A stretch of 64,000 bases of DNA, from NCBI RefSeq assembly GCF_014697195.1, contig NZ_JACJRJ010000019.1:34850-98849 (forward strand), read 5' to 3'. A model generated the notes under the pieces. That model saw only the letters and a program-made list of their open reading frames with translations. It made no database searches and was not told where the DNA came from. A program made the position numbers and the translations under genes. Origin of the DNA: Cylindrospermum sp. FACHB-282 (GTDB lineage: Bacteria > Cyanobacteriota > Cyanobacteriia > Cyanobacteriales > Nostocaceae). Shown here piece by piece: positions 46,727-56,900 of this stretch (its first letter is position 1; every line of letters begins with the position of its first letter).

Positions 46727-46847
46727 CCCATTACCCATTACCCATTACCCATTACCCATTACCCATTACCAATTACCCATTACCAATTACCCATTACCCA
46801 TTACCAATTACCCATTACCAATTACCCATTACCAATTACCCATTACC
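46727..46847. repeat. Heptamer tandem repeat (CCCATTA / CCAATTA)17
   Basis: About 17 seven-base units, mixed CCCATTA and CCAATTA, between lgt and cobM. The interspersed variants occur in a semi-regular alternation, implying duplication of two-unit blocks. Overlapping open frames here (HYPLPITHYQLPITNY type) are repeat artefacts. Confidence 0.95.
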
Positions 46848-46994
46848 AAAAATAAAAAATGCCCCAGAGTTTTCTCTAGGGCTTAACCAGGGTGCATCTA
46901 CCATTTCTATCTACTGGGCAATGGGGGTAAATCCGGAAAGATACTGACAAAATGCCAAAAAGTTTTTTTTTGCAGAGTTGCTGTGTAGGCGTTC

Positions 46995-47807
46995 ATGAGT
47001 GTAAATACGGATATTTTCTGTGATAGGAGCTATCTAAATCCTGTCAACCCAGGGGTGTATATTGTGGGCGCAGGCCCGGGAGATCCAGATTTATTAACAG
47101 TCAAGGCGCAGAAACTGCTGGCTGTTGCCGATGTGATTTTGTTTGCTGATTCTTTAGTACCAGAAGAGATTTTGGATCTCTGTCGCCAAGATGCCCAGAT
47201 AATTCAGACTGCGAATAAGACTTTAGAGGAGATTTTGCCGATCATGATTGAAGGGGTGCGATCGCATAAATCTGTAGTTCGTCTCCATTCTGGCGATCCT
47301 AGTCTCTACAGTGCTATCCACGAGCAAATGCACCTCTTGGCAGAGGCAGACATTCCCTTTGAAGTCATACCCGGTATCAGTGCCTTTCAAGCTGCAGCTG
47401 CTAAACTCAAAATAGAACTGACTGTCCCCGGTTTAGTCCAAACTATTATTTTGACGCGAATCAGTGGCCGCACAGAAGTCCCCCCAAGGGAAGAATTAGC
47501 TTCTTTAGCAGCACACCAAGCTAGTCTTTGCTTATATCTGAGTGCGCGTCACGTCGAAGATGCCCAAGCTAAATTACTGGAACACTATCCAGCCGAAACC
47601 CAAGTGGCGATTTGCTTTCGCATCGGTTGGCCCGATGAAAAAATCAGGGTTGTTCCTCTCAACCAATTGGCAGATTGTACTCATGAAGAACAACTGCATC
47701 GGACTACACTTTATGTAATTAGTCCAGCACTCTTGCCAGCAAAAGGGACGCGATCGCGTTTATATCATCCCGAACATAGTCATCTGTTTCGTTCGTCTCA
47801 TCAGTAA
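46995..47807 (+). CDS. cobM: Precorrin-4 C11-methyltransferase
   Basis: A 270-residue SAM-dependent uroporphyrin/precorrin methyltransferase of cobalamin synthesis. Motifs: YIVGAGPGDPDLLTVKA (SAM-binding GXGXGD), the VVRLHSGDPSLYSAIHEQ block specific to CobM, VIPGISAFQAAAA, and the C-terminal region RTTLYVISP. A short N-terminal extension precedes the fold. It stands alone; other cobalamin genes are not in the window. Confidence 0.93.
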   Translation: MSVNTDIFCDRSYLNPVNPGVYIVGAGPGDPDLLTVKAQKLLAVADVILFADSLVPEEILDLCRQDAQIIQTANKTLEEILPIMIEGVRSHKSVVRLHSGDPSLYSAIHEQMHLLAEADIPFEVIPGISAFQAAAAKLKIELTVPGLVQTIILTRISGRTEVPPREELASLAAHQASLCLYLSARHVEDAQAKLLEHYPAETQVAICFRIGWPDEKIRVVPLNQLADCTHEEQLHRTTLYVISPALLPAKGTRSRLYHPEHSHLFRSSHQ

Positions 47808-47888
47808 AAATTGGAGAAGTGGGAGATAAATACTTAATTTTTAAGGCTTCATCTCCCCCTCTGTAAGTAGTGCAACGTCAATAATTAA

Positions 47889-47945
47889 AAGTTTGTAGTA
47901 AGGACTTTAGTCCTGTCTTGAGGACTAAAGTCCTCACTACGAGCT
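47889..47945. repeat. Dispersed palindromic repeat
   Basis: GTTTGTAGTAAGGACTTTAGTCCT (first half) and AGGACTAAAGTCCTCACTACGAGC (second half, roughly reverse complementary) form a long hairpin with a 6-nt middle (GTCTTG). Third copy of the family seen at 34911-34983 and 44211-44272; here the most complete palindrome. Confidence 0.8.
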
Positions 47946-48047
47946 AATTGATTTTTATTTATTCTCGCCTACTTACCGCCGTAATTCGATAAACTTAACA
48001 TAGTGATTACCACCATCAAAGTTAGCAATTTTGAATTTATTATTATG

Positions 48048-48398
48048 CCATTAGTTAAAGTGCAAACTTCTGTATCTGCTCCTGAAAAAGCTGAGGTTGA
48101 GGCTATGCTCAAAAGCCTATCAGCCAAGTTAGCCAAGCATACAGGCAAACCAGAATCTTATGTCATGACAGCTTTTGAACCGGAAATCCCGATGACCTTT
48201 GCTGGCACTACTGACCCAGTTTGCTATATAGAAATTAAGAGCATCGGCACTATGAAACCAGAGCAAACCCAGGCTATGAGTCAGGACTTCTGCCAACAGA
48301 TTAACCAGGCGCTAGGTGTACCCAAAAATCGCATTTACATAGAGTTTGCAGATGCCAAGGGTGCGATGTGGGGTTGGAACGGCACAACGTTTGGTTAA
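48048..48398 (+). CDS. MIF-like tautomerase (phenylpyruvate tautomerase family)
   Basis: A 116-residue tautomerase-superfamily protein. The ATG at 48048 exposes P2 (MPLVKVQTSV), the catalytic N-terminal proline after removal of Met, and the C-terminal NRIYIEFADAKGAMWGWNGTTF is MIF-specific. An upstream frame start at 48003 would bury the proline and is rejected. Cyanobacterial MIF-like proteins are common; physiological substrate unknown. Confidence 0.88.
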   Translation, partial: PLVKVQTSVSAPEKAEVEAMLKSLSAKLAKHTGKPESYVMTAFEPEIPMTFAGTTDPVCYIEIKSIGTMKPEQTQAMSQDFCQQINQALGVPKNRIYIEFADAKGAMWGWNGTTFG

Positions 48399-48668
48399 TT
48401 TCTCTAGAAAATTGCCTTACACAATCGCCAGTGCTAGTGTTTCAAATAGTTACACAAAATACTGGCAGCTTAAGATAACCCTAGATGAATCCTGTTTGAA
48501 ACTAACAGTTATATGAAGGTATGATGATTAATTTGTTTGAAAATAATAATTCTGTGTAAGGAATTGTGATTAATACATTCATCAGGTATATATCTGGCTT
48601 ATTACTTAAATTAAGTAGACGGATTTTTACTTAGTTGAATTGTAGTTTATTTAGCTGAAATATCGCTG

Positions 48669-51587
48669 ATGAATGGGAATACTTCAGAACATCGTCATTT
48701 TAGTTTGAGCGAGCGGAGAAATCAGCAGCCATTGAGGCTAGAGAGAACTTTAAGTGCGCTGGAAACAGGAGGATTTAGTCTGAGTGGCTTGCTGTTGTGG
48801 TTGGGAGTTGCACCCAGTATCCACATAGCCCTTGGGACTCAAGCTATGTTGGTCTGGTTGCCAGCTGCAATAGTGTCTATGCTGCTGAACCTACAGGTAT
48901 ACCGCTTGGGAATACATTATCCAGACACGGCTGGAGGTACGCCCAACTATATCACTAAATTGCTGAAAGACTATCCATATTTAGCTACTTATGGAGCAAT
49001 CGGCTATTTGATGGGTTGGGTATCTGTACCACCAATCAACGCTATTATATTAACTAATTTAATCAAGATTCAGCTAGCATCTTTAAATATTGCTTGTCCA
49101 GAGACTTTACTGAAAATTGGTTTTACATTAATCCCCTTTATTTTAGCTTTTAGCAGTATTCGCGCCTCAAGCATCCTGCACTTATTTTTTGTTCTGCCGG
49201 CAATCGGCTTTTTAGTAGTTTTTTGCGTTCAAGGTTTGGGCTGGTTAGCATACTCTCCAGCCAGTCCTGGTTTTTTCCCACCCTTAGAGATGTTCAATCC
49301 AACATCTCTGCATTTTGTAGATTGGGCGAAGTGGTTTTTCATCGCTATCTATGGAACCTACGCTGGGGAATCTGCTTCCTCATTTATCGCCGATAGCAAA
49401 AAGCCTGGGGAAACTTTGCGTTTTCTGAAGTTGACAGCAAGTCTCATCCCCATCGTTTATTTGGGTGGCTCTTGGGTGATGATGCGTTTAAATACGGGTT
49501 TACAACTTGGAGACGATACTTTCTCCAACCTGTTAGCAGCAGCTATGCCATTTTGGGGTGAGTCGGCTTCAGTTTTGGTGACTTTTCTGATCGTCTGTGG
49601 AGCATTCCTGAGTTCAGCGACAGCAGTATCTAACTCTCCCCGAATATTTTACCAACTGGCGATTGACGGCTACTTGTCCCCTGTGTTTGCAGTTTTGTCT
49701 CATCGGGGTGTACTTGTACCCAGTCTGGTGTTTACCCTTTTACTCAGCCTCATCTGTTTAGCTTGGGGCGATGTATCTCGCATAGTGATGGTGGCTGGTA
49801 CTAGCTACGTGGTGGCGATGATGGCAATCCATCTAGGAATGTGGCTGCGCCGGCGACACCCAGAAGCACTAGCTCCCTGGTGGTCACTGGGTATTTTTTT
49901 GATGGAGGCTGTTGTATTAGTTGTGGGTGGCTGGGCTTGGGGCTGGCAAGATTGGACTGTAGGGATGCTTTTGCCCATAGTGATTATATTTGTAGATGTT
50001 GCGATTCGTCGTCTTCCCTGGGCGCCCTTCCATCCCAATTGGTGGATAGAACGCGATCGCATACAAGCCCATAATCCTAAAAAAGATTTTGTAGCAACTC
50101 AGGTGGTAGTCCTACTGCTGCTTGTCTGTACTGCTGTCACCGTCACTTGGGTAGTCAAGGGTATATTAGATGAGACCCTCAGTCGTGCTAGCAAGGATCT
50201 ATTTGTTGTCTTGCTGATCGCGATCGCTTTTGTGAGTGTGGCGGTTGCTTGCTGGACTAGCTTGCCACAGGTTGCGGCTATTGATGAAGCTCGCCAAAAA
50301 GCAGAAAATCTTTTTATCACAGCCCTTGACACCGTTTTGGATACTATTTTGGTAGTTGATGAAGACGGAGTAATTAATCAGGCAAATCCAGCAGCTGAGT
50401 TACTCTTGGGCATCAACAAATACACTCTGTTGGGGCAAAGACTGAACAATTTTCTGCCAGGACTGCCAGAAAATCCCGCAACCTGGCAAAACCGCAGTGA
50501 ACAAACCTTAGAATGGCGTCAAAGCTTACGCACCATCGAAGCGACAATTTCCCAACACCGCCAGCAGTTTCTCAAACAATATATTGTCATCTTGCGAGAC
50601 GTGACTGAGCGCAAACAGGCAGAGGTACAACTCCAACAAGCCTTGCGAAATCAGGAAGAACTCGCAGTCACGGCTACTGCACAAGCACAGCAGCTAAAAG
50701 TCGCTTTGCAGAATTTAAAAATTACCCAATCTCAATTAATTCAAACTGAAAAAATGTCTAGTCTAGGTCAAATAGTTGCTGGTGTTGCTCATGAGATTAA
50801 CAACCCAGTTAGTTTTATTTATGGGAACCTCAGCCACGTTGATCACTATACTCAGGATTTACTAACTTTAGTCAATTTATATCAGCAAAACTATCCTCAG
50901 ACCAACAGAGAAATTCAAGACTGGATTGAAAATATCCAACTTAACTTTCTCATTGAGGATTTACCTAAAACCTTGTCTTCTATCAAAGTTGGTGCTGTTC
51001 GGATTCGCGAAATTGTGCTAACTTTGCGTAATTTTTCGCGGCTTGATGAAGCAGATATGAAACCTGTTGATATCCATCAGGGCATTGATAGCACACTCTT
51101 GATTTTAAATCATCGTCTCCAGGATAAACTTCACTATCCATCAATTGAAGTTATCAAACAATATGGCAAATTGCCTCTGATTGAGTGTTATGCAGGACAA
51201 TTAAATCAGGTGTTTATGAATATCCTCAGTAATGCAATTGATGCTTTGGAACAGCAGGATCAGCAACGCTCAAAACAAGAAAGGCTAAAACACAAAAGCG
51301 TCATTACTATCAGCACACAACTAAACAACCAACAATGGGTGACAATCAAAATTAAAGATAATGGTTCCGGAATGACAGAATTCGTCAAGTCGCGATTGTT
51401 TGACCCCTTCTTTACTACTAAGACTGTAGGCAAAGGCACAGGATTGGGATTATCTATCAGCTATCAGATCGTCGTGAATCAGCATGGCGGAAAAATCAAG
51501 TGTGTTTCGACCCTAGGACAAGGAGCAGAGTTTGTGATTGAGATTCCCATTCAGCAAAACCAACCAACAAAAATAAATATGGTTTAA
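48669..51587 (+). CDS. APC permease-PAS-histidine kinase fusion
   Basis: A 972-residue protein. Residues about 25-460 are a 12-segment amino acid/polyamine/organocation (APC) permease (ETGGFSLSGLLLWLGVAP, then typical transmembrane pattern), followed by two more hydrophobic segments (about 480-530), a PAS domain (about 545-650), a coiled coil, a HisKA domain with H708 in VAGVAHEINNP, and a HATPase domain (about 810-965) with DNGSGM and GTGLGLSIS. The permease part could transport or only sense its ligand; ligand unknown. No receiver domain. The gene opens a + strand run with H-NOX and two more kinases whose C-terminal halves are closely related. Confidence 0.9.
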   Translation: MNGNTSEHRHFSLSERRNQQPLRLERTLSALETGGFSLSGLLLWLGVAPSIHIALGTQAMLVWLPAAIVSMLLNLQVYRLGIHYPDTAGGTPNYITKLLKDYPYLATYGAIGYLMGWVSVPPINAIILTNLIKIQLASLNIACPETLLKIGFTLIPFILAFSSIRASSILHLFFVLPAIGFLVVFCVQGLGWLAYSPASPGFFPPLEMFNPTSLHFVDWAKWFFIAIYGTYAGESASSFIADSKKPGETLRFLKLTASLIPIVYLGGSWVMMRLNTGLQLGDDTFSNLLAAAMPFWGESASVLVTFLIVCGAFLSSATAVSNSPRIFYQLAIDGYLSPVFAVLSHRGVLVPSLVFTLLLSLICLAWGDVSRIVMVAGTSYVVAMMAIHLGMWLRRRHPEALAPWWSLGIFLMEAVVLVVGGWAWGWQDWTVGMLLPIVIIFVDVAIRRLPWAPFHPNWWIERDRIQAHNPKKDFVATQVVVLLLLVCTAVTVTWVVKGILDETLSRASKDLFVVLLIAIAFVSVAVACWTSLPQVAAIDEARQKAENLFITALDTVLDTILVVDEDGVINQANPAAELLLGINKYTLLGQRLNNFLPGLPENPATWQNRSEQTLEWRQSLRTIEATISQHRQQFLKQYIVILRDVTERKQAEVQLQQALRNQEELAVTATAQAQQLKVALQNLKITQSQLIQTEKMSSLGQIVAGVAHEINNPVSFIYGNLSHVDHYTQDLLTLVNLYQQNYPQTNREIQDWIENIQLNFLIEDLPKTLSSIKVGAVRIREIVLTLRNFSRLDEADMKPVDIHQGIDSTLLILNHRLQDKLHYPSIEVIKQYGKLPLIECYAGQLNQVFMNILSNAIDALEQQDQQRSKQERLKHKSVITISTQLNNQQWVTIKIKDNGSGMTEFVKSRLFDPFFTTKTVGKGTGLGLSISYQIVVNQHGGKIKCVSTLGQGAEFVIEIPIQQNQPTKINMV

Positions 51588-51811
51588 GTGAGTAAGACCT
51601 ACGCACTGACCGAAAATAATTAAAGTCCATAGTCGATATTGTTAGATATTTCAAACATTCTAGGTTTGATTTTTTAGCGAGGTAAATCTCTCTGTGGGTA
51701 GTTGACTTTATTTTATTGTTAATTTGACATAATCTCTCAATAAAAAATGTTTATTGAATAGACCGACAGGGTACTATGAAATGAAAGCTACATAACTTAT
51801 AGGATACACAG

Positions 51812-52363
51812 ATGTACGGCTTAATAAACAAAGCTATTCAGGATATGGTATGCGAACGCTTTGGTAAAGAAACTTGGCAGGCAATTAAACAAAAGGCTGA
51901 AGTTCAAGTAGATTCCTTTTTAAGGATGGAAAAATATCCTGATGACCTGACTCACAGATTAGTCAAGGTCACAAGTGAAATTGTGGGCTTATCGACAGTG
52001 GAAGTTATGGAAGCCTTTGGAGAGTATTGGATACAGTATACTGGCAAGGCAGGGTATGGTGAAATCATGGACATGGGCGGTGATACGCTGCCCGATTTTT
52101 TGGATAATTTAGATGATATTCATACTCGTTTGGGTGTAATTTTCCCACAATACAATCCCCCTTCCTTTGAGTGTAATCAAGTAGAGGATAACTCCTTGAA
52201 ATTGCACTACCATTCACAGCGTCAGGGACTAGCTCCAATGGTTACGGGACTGATTAAGGGTTTAGGGACAAGGTTTAATACAGCAGTTAAGATTACCCAG
52301 ACTCAAAATCGAGAAGAGGGCGCCGAACATGATGCTTTTGTGATCGAGTATAAACCTAACTGA
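51812..52363 (+). CDS. H-NOX heme-nitric oxide sensor
   Basis: A 183-residue heme domain (HNOB). The proximal heme ligand is H104 (DDIHTRLG); the heme propionate motif YXSXR is Y133-H-S135-Q-R137. At the distal side, W73 and M143 take the places known for the Nostoc H-NOX (W74, M144), and the tyrosine that allows O2 binding in Thermoanaerobacter H-NOX is absent. NO/CO sensing rather than O2 sensing is therefore expected, as known for Nostoc H-NOX. It is a stand-alone domain, typically signalling to an adjacent kinase; the next gene begins 7 nt after the stop. Confidence 0.95.
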   Translation: MYGLINKAIQDMVCERFGKETWQAIKQKAEVQVDSFLRMEKYPDDLTHRLVKVTSEIVGLSTVEVMEAFGEYWIQYTGKAGYGEIMDMGGDTLPDFLDNLDDIHTRLGVIFPQYNPPSFECNQVEDNSLKLHYHSQRQGLAPMVTGLIKGLGTRFNTAVKITQTQNREEGAEHDAFVIEYKPN

Positions 52364-52370
52364 CCACCTC

Positions 52371-53795
52371 ATGACTTCCCCACAGTTTAATCTTCCACCA
52401 CAGTCATTTGTCAAAGCCTTTCCATTTCATATTGTGTTTAATCGAGACAGAACGATTGTACAAGTTGGAGAGGTTTTACAACGTATTCACCCACATCCTT
52501 TAGTAGGCAGTTTAATTGAGCAACACTTCCAGATTCTACGTCCCAAAATTCAGATTGAATTTACAGCCATCACTAAACGGATAAACTCTTTGTTTCTGTT
52601 TAAATGCCTGCATAATGGGATGAATTTTAAAGGACAAATGATATATAAGCAGGAGCAAGACATTATGTTTTTTCTTTGCTCTGTTTGGGTACAAGATACA
52701 ACTAGTCTAGCTTCCTATGGTTTGAAACTAAACGACTTTGCAATTCACGACCAGACTGTTGACTTAATTTTTTTACAACAAGGAAAAAATACAGCTTTGG
52801 AGGATATTCAAAATTTAACAAATGAACTGACTCAGAAACAGGCACAGTTACAAGAAGCCTTAGCAGTTCAAAAAAATCTCGCTAACACTGCTGAAGCACA
52901 AGCCAAAAAGTTAGAACATACTCTCAAGGAGTTGCAGCATACCCAATCTCAATTAATTCAAACTGAAAAAATGTCTAGTCTGGGTCAATTAGTCGCTGGT
53001 GTTGCCCACGAAATTAATAACCCGATTAACTTCATTTATGGCAACATCAAATATATTAGAGAATACGCTCAGTATTTACTGAGTTTAATCGACTTGTACC
53101 AGAAGCATAATTCTCAACCTCACCCACAAATCGAAGAACTACTCAAGAAGAATGACCTAGAATTTATCATCAAGGATTTACCAAAAATCTTATCTTCGAT
53201 AGAACTTGGTTCTAATCGCATCCGTGAAATTGTGCGAACTTTGCAGAATTTTTCACGCATTGATGAAACAGCAATGAAATTCGTTGATATTCATCAAGGT
53301 ATTGATAGCACACTGTTGATTTTACAGCATCGTCTCCAGGATAAACTTAATACTCCGTCAATTGAAATTATCAAAAAATATGGCGATTTGCCTTTGATTC
53401 AATGTTATATGGGGCAATTGAATCAGGTATTTATGAATATCCTTAGTAATGCAATTGATGCTTTACAATCGCCGCTTCAGTCCGGCTTAAAAGAAGAAAT
53501 TACTAAAAAAAATGGTCAGATTTTCATCTGTACTGAACTAGAAAATGAGCAGTGGGCAAAAATTAGTATTAAAGATAATGGGCCCGGAATAACAGAGGAA
53601 GTTAGGTCAAGATTGTTTGACCCATTTTTTACTACTAAGCCTGTAGGTAAAGGCACAGGGTTAGGATTATCAATCAGCTATCATATTGTGGTGGAAAAAC
53701 ATGGTGGCAAGATAGAATGTGTCTCTGAACCTGGACAGGGGGCAGAGTTTTTAATTCAGATCCCTCTTTACCAGAAGCAATCGGCAGATATTTAA
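52371..53795 (+). CDS. HNOBA-domain histidine kinase, partner of H-NOX
   Basis: A 474-residue soluble kinase. Residues about 10-135 form an HNOBA (heme-NO-binding-associated) domain, the PAS-like partner that occurs next to H-NOX in bacterial kinases and guanylate cyclases. A coiled coil (about 135-190) links to HisKA with H213 (VAGVAHEINNP) and a HATPase domain (about 300-470) with DNGPGI and GTGLGLSISY. Together with the 7-nt gap from H-NOX this makes a NO-responsive two-component input. No receiver. The C-terminal half is highly similar to the kinase at 48669-51587; 41 identical bases surround the region just before the phospho-histidine. Confidence 0.93.
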   Translation: MTSPQFNLPPQSFVKAFPFHIVFNRDRTIVQVGEVLQRIHPHPLVGSLIEQHFQILRPKIQIEFTAITKRINSLFLFKCLHNGMNFKGQMIYKQEQDIMFFLCSVWVQDTTSLASYGLKLNDFAIHDQTVDLIFLQQGKNTALEDIQNLTNELTQKQAQLQEALAVQKNLANTAEAQAKKLEHTLKELQHTQSQLIQTEKMSSLGQLVAGVAHEINNPINFIYGNIKYIREYAQYLLSLIDLYQKHNSQPHPQIEELLKKNDLEFIIKDLPKILSSIELGSNRIREIVRTLQNFSRIDETAMKFVDIHQGIDSTLLILQHRLQDKLNTPSIEIIKKYGDLPLIQCYMGQLNQVFMNILSNAIDALQSPLQSGLKEEITKKNGQIFICTELENEQWAKISIKDNGPGITEEVRSRLFDPFFTTKPVGKGTGLGLSISYHIVVEKHGGKIECVSEPGQGAEFLIQIPLYQKQSADI

Positions 53796-53995
53796 CCAAC
53801 AAAAGTAGGTAGAAAGCAGAGATGGTGTCTGAAATACGTTGATTAATGGGTGGGGTTCTTTGATTACACATAAGGGAACTGGATTTAACATCCCATGCCT
53901 GAAATTCTACTTAACTAGATCAGTGACTGTTATATTAGTTATGTTACTGGGAATACTACTTATGTAGATCCAAAAAAAATCAGTCAAGTAGCCTT

Positions 53996-56900
53996 ATGAT
54001 TAATAATTCCATCTCTGCGATCGCGATTCCTGGGTATAGAATTACTGAACTGATCTATGTTGGTGCGAGAACCACTGTTTATCGCGCTTACCAAGAGAAG
54101 ACGCAGATGCCAGTCATCATTAAAATTCTTAACGCAGAGTATCCCCAATTTCGTGACCTGATTTTGTTTAGAAATCAGTTTGCGATTGCCCAGCACATTG
54201 ACCATGCCAATATTATAAAATGCTACAGCCTAGAACCATACGGCAACAGTTATGCATTAATTTTAGAAGACTTTGGGGGCATCTTTTTGAGTCAATATGC
54301 CAACTTCCAACCTCTCGAATTAGAGGAGTTTTTCTCCATTGCTATTGCTATTACTGATGCCCTAGAATTTCTCTATCAAAATAGAATTATTCATCAAGAT
54401 ATCAAACCTAGAAATATATTAATCAATCCACTAAGCAAGCAAATTAAGCTGATAGATTTTAGTATTTCTTCCATTTTGCCTAAAGAAAATGCCGAGATTA
54501 AAAACCCGAATGTTTTATCAGGCACACTGGCCTATATGTCTCCAGAACAAACGGGAAGAATGAATCGAGGGATTGACTACCGCACCGACTTTTATTCCCT
54601 CGGTGTGACTTTTTATGAACTACTCACAGGACAATTACCGTTTAAGAGTACTAATCCTCTAGAGTTAGTGCATTGCCATCTTGCCAAGGAACCTATTAGT
54701 CCGAGGGAAATTAATCCCCAGATTCCCCAAAATGTGGCTAAAATCATCATGAAGTTAATGGCGAAAACGGCTGAAAAGAGATATCAAACAGCTAGTGGTA
54801 TTAGATATGATTTAGAAGTTTGTCAGCAGATGTTGTTAAATCAAGGTGAGATTAAATCCTTTGAATTAGGAAAAAGAGATATATGCGATCGCTTCCTGAT
54901 TCCAGAAAAGCTTTATGGTAGAGAAGAAGAAGTTGCCACATTATTAAATGCCTTTGATCGCGTCAGTACTGGCAACATAGAATTCATGTTAATTGCTGGT
55001 TTTTCTGGCATTGGTAAAACCGCTGTTGTCAATGAAGTTCATAAACCAATTGTTCGACAAAAAGGTTATTTCATCTCTGGTAAATTTGACCAATTTCAGC
55101 GGGACATACCGTTTTCGGCATTAGTGCAAGCCTTCCACAGTCTCATGGAGCAATTACTAACGGAAAGTACAGCCGAGTTGCTAGATTGGAAAGCTAAGAT
55201 TTTATCAGCATTAGGAGAACAAGGAAGGGTGATGATTGATATCATCCCCAAATTAGAACTGATTATTGGCAAGCAACCAGAAGTAGTAGAACTCACAAGT
55301 AGTGCTTCCCAAAATCGCTTCAATCTGCTTTTTAGCAAATTCATCCAGGTATTGGCAACAAAAGAACATCCACTAGTAATTTTCTTGGATGACTTACAAT
55401 GGGCAGACTCCGCTTCTTTGAAGTTAATTCAATTGCTAATGACTGAAGCAGATGTCAAGTATTTGTTGTTAATCGGCGCTTATCGGGATAATGAAGTTAA
55501 TCCCGGACATCCTTTCAAAATAACTCTAGATGATCTTCTTCAATCTCAGGTAACAGTCAATCAAATTACCCTAAAGCCGCTGGATGAAGTTAATCTAAAT
55601 CGTTTAATAGCTGATACTCTTAATTGTCCAGAATATGAAGCAGTATCTTTAACTAAATTGGTGTTATCTAAAACTCAAGGAAACCCATTTTTTACTAGTC
55701 AGTTACTAAAATTTTTGCGTGATGATGGGTTAATAACCTTTAATTTGGATGCTAGATATTGGCAGTATAATATTAGCGAAGAACAAAATATTTATATCAA
55801 AAATAATGTTGTCGAATTACTAGCAATACAATTGCAAAAATTAGCAGAGAGTATCCAGAACACCTTAAAGATAGCAGCTTGTATTGGTAACGAATTTGAT
55901 TTACATACCTTGTCAATCGTCTGTCAAAAATCAGAAGTAGAAACAGCATCTGATTTGTGGAAAGCATTACAAAAAGGGCTGATTTTACCAAAAGATGAAG
56001 TTTACAAGCTTTATCAAAATGAGTCAGTAAGTAAAGATGATCAACGCTGGATAACAGATAATAAACAACTGACAGTTAACTACAAATTTATCCATGATCG
56101 AGTACAGCAGGCAGCCTATTATCTGATTCCAGCAGTCGATAAACAAGCGACTCATTTGAAAATTGGTCGGCTGATTTTACAAAATACCACTTCAGCAGAA
56201 CTGGAAGAAAATATTTTTGAGATAGTTAACCAGTTGAATATCGGGGTTGATTTAATCATCAGTCAGTCAGAAAAATATCAACTGGCTAAACTCAATTTGC
56301 TTGCAGGTCAAAAAGCCAAATTAGCTACAGCTTATGATGCTGCTGTCAGGTATTTGAATTTGGGTTTAGGGCTGCTAGCAGCAGATAGTTGGCAGCAAGA
56401 GTATTACCTGACACTTAATATTTATGTAGAATTAGTGGAAGCAGAATACTTAAACATTAACTTTGAACAAGCAATAACCTACATAAAAATAGTTCAGCAA
56501 CAAGCAAGAACTTTAATTGACCAGGTGAAGGTTTATGAAGCTGAAATACAGATTTATATAGCTCAAGTCCAGATGCAATTGGCTATTGATACAGGGCTGA
56601 AATTACTGGATATGTTGGGAGTTAGCTTAGAGCAAGCACTTCCTCAAGATTTGAATATTGATGATTTAATCTATTTATCCACAATGACGGCTCCTGATAA
56701 AATTGCCGCTATGCGGGTTTTAATTAGCATATCTTCTGCGGCATATTTTGCAAATCCAGCCTTATTGATGCCGATCGTAGTTACAATGATAAATCTATCT
56801 ATTAAATATGGAAATTCTTCGGCTTCTGCTTACGGGTATGTTTTCTACGGTATGCTGCTGTGCGGTTTGCTTTCTGATATTGATTCTGGATATCGCTACG

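Noticed and set aside
46653..46947. Open frames over the CCCATTA array
   Set aside because: The frames translate the heptamer repeat into PLPITHYQLPITN-type strings; they arise from the repeat having no stop, not from coding.
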